DNA from: Hyaloperonospora brassicae
Lineage: Eukaryota; Oomycota; Peronosporomycetes; Peronosporales; Peronosporaceae
DNA: 64,000 nt
Direction of reading: 5' to 3'
Assembly (NCBI GenBank): GCA_947650285.1
Contig: CANTFL010001198.1
Coordinates: 654,888-718,887, forward strand
A model generated the notes under the pieces. It was not told the DNA's origin. It saw only the letters and a list, made by a program, of their open reading frames with translations, and ran no database searches. Position 1 is the first letter of the stretch, and each line of letters starts with the position of its first letter. Made by a program: the position numbers and the translations under genes. Below are positions 55,101 to 64,000 of the stretch, piece by piece.

Positions 55101-57003
55101 CAAGCGGCCATCGTGGTAGAGAAAAGACTTACCTCACGGTAAGTCGTGACTTTTACTGGCCCCGCCAGTATCAGTTTGTTCGCAAGTACATACGTGCTTG
55201 CGAGGTTTGTCAACGGGTGAAGCCTAGTCCTTTATCCCGTGCGCCATTGCAGCCTCTGCCTGTTCCGACAGAGTGCTGGCAGTCCGTTTCAATGGACTTC
55301 GTCTTCGGGAAACCCGAAGACGCTCACAAGAATAATGGTATTCTTGTGTTTGATGACCTTTTTAGCAAGATGGTTCATCTTGCTGCTGTCCCTGAGTCAA
55401 TCAAGGCCCAAGGTTGTGCTCGTGTCTTTCTAGACACGGTCTTTAGACTCCACGGGCTACCCCGTGAACTCGTATCCGACCGTGACCCTCGGTTCACGGC
55501 GGCATTTTGGCAAACCGTGTTCCGTACTCTCGGAACACGATTGAAGATGTACACTCCTGACCATCCAGAAACAGATGGTCAGACGGAACGTGCGAGCCGT
55601 GTCCTCGAAGAGATTCTTCAAAGATATGTCCACTCGTTTTCGAGTTGGAGCGAATTCCTACCCATGGTGGAATTCGCCATCAATAATTCGGTGCATGCTT
55701 CCACACAGCACACACCGTTTTACGTGAATGGCCTACGCCATCCACGAGTGTCCACCCTTATAGAGTGTAACTCTTGGATAAGGGGGGAGGGACTCGCTCG
55801 AGCAAAAACCGTTTTGGCTCTTGCTCATCACGTGTCGACGCAAACGTCGTCACGTATGATGACGATGTCGATCAAGTCGACATCGATGAAGAAGATCATC
55901 TCAATAATAGCGAAGACGCTATTATTGATTCGGATGATGACGATGCTGGTATATTCAGCATCGCCAACGATTATGTCAGCGAGGAAGAAGACAACCTCGC
56001 TGAAGAAGAGAGCAATCTCTTAGCAGTGCGCACGAAGCGCACTGCCAGACAAAACAAAGAGTCAGCAGAGATCTTCCTGCTGACTCGAGAAGCGGTAGTC
56101 CGTTTCGTTCAGGACTCCATCGCAAATGCGGTGGACCGTCAGAAACGGAACGCAGACAAGAATGGAAGAGCAAATGTTCTTTCATTTAATGTTAATGACC
56201 TAGTACTACTGTCTACGGTAAACTTACCTGGAAATGTAGTCACTAATGTCGGCAGTAGTTTACTACTGCCGAAATACATTGGTCCCTTTCGTGTATTGCA
56301 CCGCAAAGGCAATGTATACACGATAGTGTTGCCACGTAGGATGCGCACGCATCCTACGTTTTTCGTGGGGAGGCTTAGGTCGTACTGTCAGTACGAGCCT
56401 TCTTCTTCTGATGAAGATAGCCCCCACGTTCAAGAACATCCATCAAGTTCTTGCGTTCGCGCTCCAGACGATCCTTCTGGCCGCGCAGATTATATAACTC
56501 GGAGCTCAACCGAGAGATCTCTCCGCGAGCTGTCGCCAGCTCGCCGTAAAAGGAGCGGACATCCCGCTCGACCAGAAGCTGCGCTGTGGCATAATCGGCG
56601 CGATCTCTCGCCCGATCAGCCTCGTGATCCTTGCGGTTCTTCCGCACGGTATCGGTCTAAGCGTAGAGCCGGTCGCGCTCGTGCTTCAATTCATCGCGCA
56701 ATTCATCGATTGCGCGATCCATCTCGTAAGGGTCGAGATGGTGGGCCTGGGGTTCTGGAGGAGGTCTTTCCTCCTCCACCACATCCTTTGGTGGATGCTC
56801 ACGGTGATCAACGCTTTCTGGTGGAGCGTATCTTGAATCACCGTGACGATTCAGGATCAAGGACGAGCTACCTCGTCCAGTGGCGGGGGTATCCACCCTC
56901 TTGGAACAGCTGGGAGCCCCGCTCTCAGCTGTTAATGGATGTTGAAGGTCTCGTCCACCAGTATGACGAGACCCATCCGATGAGTCCTGTGGCCCATCGG
57001 TAA
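52111..57003 (+). pseudogene. pol: Pol of element 2, multiply broken
   Basis: Protease region has two single-base insertions (about 52,214-52,232 and 52,358). From 52,343 the frame is open to a TAA at 53,588 (GAA in element 1), then RT to a TAA at 54,524 (TAC in element 1), then RNase H/integrase to a one-base loss in a G run near 55,785. From 55,774 a 409-codon frame gives the acidic linker, GPF module and chromodomain (FLVERILNHRDD, SYLVQWRGYPPSWNSWEP) without break. The RT active site reads DFDD where element 1 has YFDD. Both TAA codons are shared with element 3. Confidence 0.9.
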
Positions 57004-57979
57004 ACACGCGCCCTAGGCGCTTGTAGACGGATTGCAAGTTTGCAATCGCGTCACGCATCTCGTCCGAGATGTGTGCCCTTCCCCAGGGCGAATTTAGGGA
57101 GTACACATCCCTATGTGCACGCTGCGAGTTGTCAACACAACTCGCACAAGGGTCTCCCCATGTGAGGCAAGGAATGCCTGCCTCACTCGATAAACAATGC
57201 AACCGGTACCTAGCACCGGTTGGCGTTCGCCGTTCGAACCTGAGGCGTGTTGCCTCAAGTTTCTTGAGCCACCCTTCTCGTCCAAAATTCTTTACGTTTT
57301 GGACGAACGCGTTCCACGCAGCCAAAAGCGATGTTTTGTCACGCTTTTGGTTGCTATTGTACCATCGATGTCTAAGGAAGACATCGAGATAAAAGTCTTC
57401 TTCAGCGCGAAAGTTCTTCGCGCTGGGATCCAAGCCGTGAAGCTCAGTCGCATCGAATAAGGGTATTCGATGGTGTTGGCCTGTCTCGTGAGACAGGCTA
57501 TTGATGAGTTGTTCGGGCAAACGCCACGGCTTCAACTCATCACGCTTCACGGTGGTACCTTTGTCGGTACCACGGCTCCCAGATTGACGACGGCTCGCGC
57601 CATCGTCATCACGCTCGTGCGAAGACGCACGAGCCGGCGGTGGTGAAGAATAGAACTCACCACCCTGATCATCGTCATCACTGCCGAACAGACTGTGATG
57701 CAAATCACGAGTCCGTTCGTTCGGCAGTGGTCTTGGCGAATACTGAGGCGTCGCCGGTGAGCGAGACGCCTCTGGAGCGTTGCCCGAGTCAGACACGTCT
57801 GACTCGCCAGAGTAGATGACCTCTACATCAGGGTCATCGTGCGCACGCGGTGTGGTACCGCGTGCACCTGCAGCACCTGTTGCTGCAGGCGAAGAAGGGG
57901 CGGCAGACGCTTCGTCGTCTGCCGCAGAGGCTTGCACAGCACCAGGCTGTGTGGGTCTTGAGTCACCTCGCATAGACAT
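56657..57979 (-). CDS. Antisense gene of element 2, unknown function
   Basis: 440 residues from ATG 57,979, colinear with the antisense gene of element 1 and extending past the point where that copy is shifted (PEPQAHHLDPYEMDRAIDEL, then KHERDRLYA). It ends at a TAG that replaces TTG of element 1; a further open stretch to 56,375 (DRADYATAQLLVERD, then YNLRGQKDRLERERKNL) is coiled-coil-like, so the ancestral protein was probably about 530 residues. N-terminus S/A/P/D-rich; ordered middle with W/Y/F and a four-Cys group; C-terminus charged helical. No family recognised. Confidence 0.7.
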   Translation of the reverse strand: MSMRGDSRPTQPGAVQASAADDEASAAPSSPAATGAAGARGTTPRAHDDPDVEVIYSGESDVSDSGNAPEASRSPATPQYSPRPLPNERTRDLHHSLFGSDDDDQGGEFYSSPPPARASSHERDDDGASRRQSGSRGTDKGTTVKRDELKPWRLPEQLINSLSHETGQHHRIPLFDATELHGLDPSAKNFRAEEDFYLDVFLRHRWYNSNQKRDKTSLLAAWNAFVQNVKNFGREGWLKKLEATRLRFERRTPTGARYRLHCLSSEAGIPCLTWGDPCASCVDNSQRAHRDVYSLNSPWGRAHISDEMRDAIANLQSVYKRLGRVFTDGPQDSSDGSRHTGGRDLQHPLTAESGAPSCSKRVDTPATGRGSSSLILNRHGDSRYAPPESVDHREHPPKDVVEEERPPPEPQAHHLDPYEMDRAIDELRDELKHERDRLYA

Positions 57980-58109
57980 GTTAACTATGCGAGGTCAAGC
58001 GGAAAGTGAATGGAACAGACCCAACAAGTGCTCCCTGTCCCAATGGTGGCCAACGGGTGGCCTCCATGTTTTCGATAGTCACACGGTGACTATCAGGAAA
58101 GGGGGGTGA

Positions 58110-58501
58110 TGTAACGGGGCAGCCCGTTACATGAAATTGTCACTTTACGGAAAGTGACAATAAAGAATATAAAGATGGATATTCTTTGAACAATATCACC
58201 AAAGTGGTGATATTGAAGGGTCGACCAAAGGGTCTGTTCATTGGTTGATATCGTGATGATATCAACCCACCAATCGCCGCAAGACGCGCGCAATGAGTGG
58301 TGACGAGACGTCACCATGCATGCAGTCATATTAGTATAATTGAATTAAGTCAAACGAAGAGACAGTAGTTTAAAGACTTAATTTATTAATATAACAGTTC
58401 TACTTTTACCCTACCTACGCTTCCTCGCTTGCCACGTGTACGTCTGTCGGGCGCACCCAAAACCCTTGCGTTAAGTTCACGCAAGGGTGTGCCCCGTTAC
58501 A
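58110..58501 (+). repeat. Shared LTR between elements 2 and 3
   Basis: 392 bp. It is preceded by the polypurine tract of element 2 and followed by PBS-like TGGTAGCT (58,504) and the gag start of element 3, so it serves as 3' LTR of one and 5' LTR of the other. Confidence 0.93.
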
Positions 58502-58551
58502 CCTGGTAGCTCTTTCTATTTCTTCCAGCGACCACAATCACATCATCCATC

Positions 58552-59708
58552 ATGAACTTGTTGGATGATGAAGAGACCCTTCACACCACGCGTGAAGGGT
58601 TTACCCATTTGAGTGACATCGAATGGGGTGCGGTAGAACGCATGAGTTCTACCGTAGGCGAGATCGTCATTAGCGCCATGTTGGAGTCTCTCAGACAGAG
58701 ACCAACAACATGCCGCTATAGCCAAGTTCATTCAAAATGAACTTGTCGCCGAAAGGGAGAGAGTAGCCTTGCTTCACCAGCAAGGCTCTCAACAGGACGA
58801 GCAGTTGAGATAACTCGGTGCTCAACAGACGGAGCTGTTGAGACAGCAGCAATTCCATGCTGCTGTTGGCGGGACGGCACATGCGCGTCGTCCCGAGGTC
58901 ATGAAGGTTGACATCTCCAAGTACAGTGGAGTCCCGGAGGACTCCTTGTTACTATGGTTTGTCGAACTCGACAGAGCCCTAAGGGCTCGTCGCGTCGAAG
59001 ATGAGCAAATGCAACTCACATTTGCTCAAACCCACTTGGCAGGTCGTGCCAAAACTTGGTCTCTGGGGCTTGAGAGTAGCGACCCACATGTGTTTAGGTC
59101 GCTAGATGACTTCAAGTCCCGGCTCAGACAAACGTTTGAGCCGCCACGAGCTGAGTTCAGGGCTCGTTCTGAGCTCCTGAAACTCTGAAACGGGTAAGCG
59201 TGATTTGCACGCTTACGCACAACATATACAACTCCTTGCGAGTAGTATAACTGCCAACCCAGTACATGAACACACGTTGATTACGGTGTTCATGCAAGGG
59301 GTCGTGGAAGAGCCCGTCAGGAGCCACCTGTTCCGCCCTGAGCTGAATACGCTTGGAGAAGCAATATCAGCCGCGGAACCGGAAGACTTTAGCATGAGAC
59401 AGGCTCATGCTAGCTCAAACTCTTACCGTCCACCGAGACGACAAGAGATCGGAGGTCCAGAACCAATGGACCTCCGCTATGTTGAGAGCGAGAGACATCG
59501 CTCTTCAAACAACAAGCGATTGCAGAGGTGCAATCGTTGTCAGAAGTTAGGGCACTACGCATACGAGTCTAGTGCTCCACGCCCAGTACCAAACAGTACT
59601 GAGCGAAATGGACGACCATTCGCCAAGAAGGGCAATGGGCGTGGGTCCAGCGCTGTTGCGAAGCCGCAACAGTGAGACGGACCATCAAAAAATGGTCGGG
59701 GTCAGTAG
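58552..59708 (+). pseudogene. gag: Gag of element 3, broken
   Basis: Same start context as elements 1 and 2. A one-base insertion near 58,690, the shared TAA (about 58,811), an indel/TGA at 59,186-59,188 and a TGA at 59,673-59,675 just before the frameshift heptamer all disrupt it. The zinc knuckle reads CNRCQKLGHYAYES, its last Cys lost. Confidence 0.88.
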
Positions 59709-62700
59709 GGGCGGAGCGCCCTACTGATCCAGCAACCTCAAGAGAATTTGCAAATCTCTTGACGAAAGTTGCTCCAGATACACAATCATTGTGTGTCTCT
59801 GCACCTGGTGATGACGTTTCACTCATCAACTTGGAGTTGGAAGCGACAAATGATTTGTCGCTTCGTGCCCTAGTAGACTGTGGGGCGTCGAACAACTTTG
59901 TTCGACGCCAGTCACCAGAGGGTCGTAGGCTCAAGTTCGTTGAGCGCGACATTCCCCTCACAAAGATGACGGTGCGCCTTGCAACAGGCGCATCGATAAC
60001 CGTTGAGAAACGTGTAGTAGGAATCCACTACACGTTGGAGGGCGAACAGTACGATGATGACTTCATCGTACTAGATCTGGATGACAAATTTGATGTCATC
60101 CTGGGATTACCTTGGCTCAGAAAGTACGAGCCAAGGGTGAGCTGGCAGCATCGATCCGTGAAGATGCCTGCCACTTGTTCATCAGATGGCCATTTGATGA
60201 ACATCTTGGAGCGTCCACAAGCGTGTGGATGTTCTGCGAGTGAGTGCGATAGCCTCACTTGCGGTTCGGTCGTTAGCACGACTGCACAAGATCACAGTGT
60301 AGTTGATCACTACACTGTGGAGCAAGCTCCCGGCGGCTGTACAAGAGTACAGGCTGCGCCGAAGGTCCACCACTCGAATAAGTCGAGTGGACCGGGACGT
60401 GGATGCATGCCTAGCGAGCAGCATCTTAGAAGAAAGAAGTCTGTTGCCCCCAAGGGGCAACATGAAAATCCTAGGTCGACTGGAGAGTCGACCGTAGAGG
60501 ATCAAGATCCTGACTGTGGTTGAATAGCCACAGTTAAGAAGACGTCGAGGGATTAAGTCCCCACGTGCTTGATGAAGGACTTCCTCAAGAGTTACTTACT
60601 GAGGGATTAGGCCCTCAGCAACCTGTGGAAGCAAGTTCCCAGGAAGAAACCGAGACGTTGAACGTCTTGGTTAATGACGGATCAAGCGTAGGCGCTTATA
60701 CGCTTGATCTGATTTTGACTCCGAAGTTAACTTTCTGAGATAATTCAATTACCAACGCTAGAACCGAAACGGTTCTTGCGTGATCTGCGTAGTGGCAAAG
60801 TCAAGCAGATCTGCATACTCGTCACAGAGGATGAGTATGTGGCCGATATTCGGTCGGCAACATCGTTTGCTGAGAACGAACGGGTTCTCAGCAGCTCATC
60901 GATGGACGAAAGTGTCCTCGATGAGAAGACTCGGATTGAGCGATACGCGTCCCAATCCTGGGAGTCACTTCAGGCAAATCCTTTGTATAAGGATTTGATC
61001 GAATTCAGGGACGTGTTACCTGAATCCGTACCTTGCGAGTTGCCTAACGACAAAGGCACTCGACACGAGATCGAGCTCAAACCGGGCTCGAAGTTCTGTG
61101 TCATGAAGAAGTAGCCACTGCCTCGTGAACAGGTGCTAGGCGATCGACAATTTCTTTGCTGACTTATTTGCAGCGGGCCATGTGAGGTAATCAACTTCCT
61201 CCCACGTCTCTCCGACCTTCTGTGTGAGAAAGGCCACAGGAGGATGGCGGATAGTGCACGCATTCAACAAATTGAATGCTGCAACGGTACCGGCTCAGAC
61301 GCCGATACCGAGGAAGGACGTCATCATAGATGGTATGTCAAAGAGTACAATATTCTCGTCCATGGATCTGATGGATGGGTTCTATCAGATCCTCATGCGT
61401 GAACGAGACATCCTGTTCACGGCAGTGAGTACCCCCAGCGGGATGCTGTGGGAGTGGATAGTTATGCCACAGGGGCTGAGCAATGCCCCTGCAACATTCA
61501 ACAGATGTGTCACAAATCTGTTGAGACCGGTGCGGGATTTCGCACCGAGTGACTTCGACGATGTGTTCGTCTATAGCCGGGCTATGGACGGAAAGACGGA
61601 AGTTGAAGTTCACAGAACTCACGTTCTTCGGGTTCTTCAACTTATGCGCAAGCATAAGTTGTACGCCAATCTCAAGAAGTGTATATTCGCGGCTAGCGAA
61701 GTATCACTTGTTGGGTGTATCGTGATTAAACACGGCGTACGCCCTGATCCCGAAAAGATCAAGGCGATCACCTACTGGCCAGTGCCAGTCGATGTCAAGG
61801 GACTAAGGAAGTTCCTTGGTCTAGCGGCAAACTTGCACAAGTACTCGCGCAACTACGCCGAGATGATTGATCATCTTTCTTGTTTACTCAAGAAAACTGT
61901 GAAGTGGTCACGGAACGCTGAGTGCCAGCGTACCTTTGAGGGTATCAAGCAAAGCTTGATGCAATCGCCGATCTTGGCGATTGCAGATCAGGACAGACCA
62001 TTTCATGTGGTCTGTGACGCCAGCGATTTTGCAATCGGCTGTGCGTTAATGCAGTTCGATGCAGATGGCGCGGAGCGCGTCATCTGTTATCAGTCGCGTC
62101 AGCTGCAAGCAGCTGAGCGTAATTAACCAGTGCATGACAAGGAACTCCTTGCCATGAAGTACGCACTGGCTAAGTTTCGCGTCTATCGCTTGGGAGATAG
62201 ACCGTTTGTTGTCTATACGGACCATGCGTCATTACGCACGGCCGTAAACAGTCCACACCTCTCGCAACGAATGGCGAGGTGGATTTCTTTCTTCGCGGAG
62301 TATAACTTCTCCGTGGAGTATAAACCAGGACGACTCAATGTCGTCGCTGATGCACTTTCGCGCCGGCCCGATTTCGAGCCGGACGCACAAATCAACAGTG
62401 AGGATAAGCCCACTGTTGCGACGCTGTCAGTCAGTGTCCCGCGGTCAACATTAATTGAAGACGTACGAAAGGCATACGCGGAAGATAAAGATCTTCTGCG
62501 ATTAATGGATCATCAGGTGAATCCATCCAGTAAATTCATGAGGGATTTACCAGCTTTGTACCGATCCTCATCGGATTGGTACAGTACACGCAACGGATTG
62601 CTGTACTATACAGCTGTTGCCGACGACACGCCTCGTTTCGTCGTACCCGCTCATCATGATTTGCGTTTACGCATCATGTATGAGTGTCACGATGCCCCAA

Positions 62701-64000
62701 CAAGCGGCCATCGTGGTAGAGAAAAGACTTACCTCACGGTAAGTCGTGACTTTTACTGGCCCCGCCAGTATCAGTTTGTTCGCAAGTACATACGTGCTTG
62801 CGAAGTTTGTCAACGGGTGAAGCCTAGTCCTTTATCCCGTGCGCCATTGCAGCCTCTGCCCGTTCCGACAGAGTGCTGGCAGTCCGTTTCCATGAACTTC
62901 GTCTTCGGGTTTCCCGAAGCAAGCTCACAAGAATAATGTTATTCTTGTGTTTGATGACCTTTTCAGCAAGATGGTTCATCTTGCTGCAGTCCCTGAGTCG
63001 ATCACGGCACACGGATGTACGCGTGTCTTTATCGACACGGTTTCGACTTCACGGGTTAGCCCGTGAACTCTTATCCGACCGTGACCCTCGGTTCACGTCA
63101 GAGTTTTGGTAGTCCGTGTTCTGACAACTCGGAACGCGGTTGAAGATGTCAACATATGACCATCTCGAAACAAATGGTCAGACGTAACGTGCCAACCGCG
63201 TCCTTGAAGAGATCCATCGATGATACGTCCACTCGTTCTCGAGTTGGAGCAAATTCCTACCTCCGGTGGAATTTGCCATCAATAATTCGGTGCATGCTCT
63301 CGACACAGCATACACCGTTTTACGTGAATGGCTTAGGCCATCCACGTCTGCCCACCCTTTTAGATTGTGACTCTTGGTCAAGGCGGGAGGGACTCGCTCG
63401 AGCACACATCTTTCTGGCTATTTCTCATCACGTGTCGACGCTAACGTCGTCACGTAGGATGCCGATGTCGATCATTTCGACATCGATGAAGAAGACAATC
63501 TCAATAATAGCGATGATGCTATTATTGGGTCAGATGATGATGACGATGCTGGTATTATTCGCATCGCCAACGAATATTCCAGCGAGGATGGTGACAACCT
63601 CACTGATGATCAGAAAGAGAAAAGAGCTCTTTCTGTAGATCGCACAAGGCGAACTGAACACAACAAGGCCGAGTCAGCAGAAAGGTTTCTGCTGGGTCGT
63701 GAAGCAGTGGTACGTGTCGTGCAGGATTCCACAGCTCACGCGGTGGACCGGCAGAAACGGAACGCTGACAAGAATGGAAGAGCAAATGTTATTTAATTTA
63801 ACGTTAACGACCTAGTACTACTGTCTACGGTAAACTTACCTGGACATGTAGTCACTAATGTCGGCAGTAGTTTACTACTGCCGAAATACATTGGTCCCTT
63901 TCGTGTATTGCACCGCAAAGGCAATGTATACACGATAGTGTTGCCACGTAGGATGCGTGCGCATCCTACGATTTACGTGGGGTGTTTCCGCCCGTACCGT
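59709..64000 (+). pseudogene. pol: Pol of element 3, broken and partial
   Basis: Protease frame with DCGA and DVILGLPWL is open to a TGA at 60,523. RT from 61,224 (active site DFDD) ends at a TAA at 62,124; RNase H and the H2C2 part of integrase run to 62,936. The integrase core beyond is riddled with stops and shifts. GPF module sequence is visible at the window end. Both RT-region TAA codons match those of element 2. Confidence 0.88.

Larger units (their letters stand above)
50522..58501 (+). mobile_element. Element 2: family A chromovirus, defective
   Basis: 5' LTR 50,522-50,911 (390 bp), right LTR 58,110-58,501 (392 bp), about six differences between them. The base AAATC precedes the 5' LTR; no matching duplication can be seen because the right LTR runs straight into a second interior (element 3). 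It inserted into the family B RT. Gag has two nonsense codons and pol several breaks, but the pol tail (GPF module, chromodomain) is one open frame and the antisense gene is long. Confidence 0.93.
58110..64000 (+). mobile_element. Element 3: family A chromovirus, degenerate, runs off the window
   Basis: Starts at the shared LTR and continues to the end of the window within the GPF module, so its chromodomain, antisense gene and 3' LTR are not seen. Blocks nearly identical to element 2 (gag, 59.7-60.5, 61.17-62.93, 63.79-64.0 kb) alternate with strongly decayed blocks (60.5-60.76, 61.1-61.16, 62.93-63.79 kb). Confidence 0.9.

Noticed and set aside
1..64000. CRISPR arrays, rRNA and tRNA genes
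   Set aside because: Regularly spaced direct repeats with unique spacers, rRNA core sequences and tRNA-like cloverleaf motifs were looked for and not seen; the tandem repeats found have no unique spacers.

Overview
The window looks like nuclear DNA of an oomycete, most likely a Peronosporales-type plant pathogen. It has compact genes with a few short introns (57-77 nt, GT..AG), many Ty3/gypsy retroelements of oomycete type (one family carries two RNase H domains), and a sharp split between a GC-rich gene island and AT-rich, gene-free, repeat-loaded flanks. No rRNA, tRNA or CRISPR was seen. Assignments are by reading alone; no database search was possible.

Layout: 1-7.2 kb is AT-rich and gene-free with decayed LTR relics. 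7.26-17.59 kb is the gene island: PIG-T (GPI transamidase subunit, +), an MFS transporter (-), a small unknown protein (-), a TRIP4/ASC-1-like zinc-finger protein (-) head to head with a small C1orf52-like protein (+), an unknown two-exon protein (-) and a four-exon golgin-84 homologue (-). 17.7-19.0 kb holds LTR relics. 19,023-27,003 is a complete Ty3/gypsy chromovirus (family A, element 1) with identical 388-bp LTRs and a 5-bp target duplication ATCCG. 27,004-33,662 is a large inverted repeat (two ~1.22-kb arms, 4.2-kb spacer) whose spacer holds a decayed gag/protease of a second gypsy family (family B) on the minus strand; element 1 interrupts the outer part of the left arm. 33.7-43.6 kb is AT-rich and empty. 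43.9-46.7 kb has tandem repeats and LTR-like sequence. 46.9-50.5 kb is a decayed family B pol (RT, RNase H, extra RNase H, integrase, chromodomain, minus strand). Its RT is cut by element 2 (50,522-58,501), which shares its right LTR with element 3 (58,110 to the window end), giving LTR-internal-LTR-internal.

The exceptional content is family A. (1) Practically the whole element, LTRs and coding sequence alike, is an end-to-end chain of short inverted repeats (arms 6-13 bp, short loops), unlike the host genes beside it. Between copies some loops are inverted (ACGAAG versus CTTCGT in one case) while arms are conserved or change in compensating pairs. (2) Between pol and the 3' LTR there is a long antisense gene of unknown function, present in two copies and overlapping the chromodomain on the other strand. 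(3) gag and pol are joined by a textbook -1 frameshift signal (A AAA AAT, 6-nt spacer, 11-bp stem containing the gag stop).

How parts work together: the host island encodes ordinary secretory/membrane and transcription functions (GPI anchoring, Golgi tethering, transport, coactivation). The retroelements surround it. All three family A copies carry breaks in pol, so any recent movement needed help in trans or the breaks are later or assembly errors.
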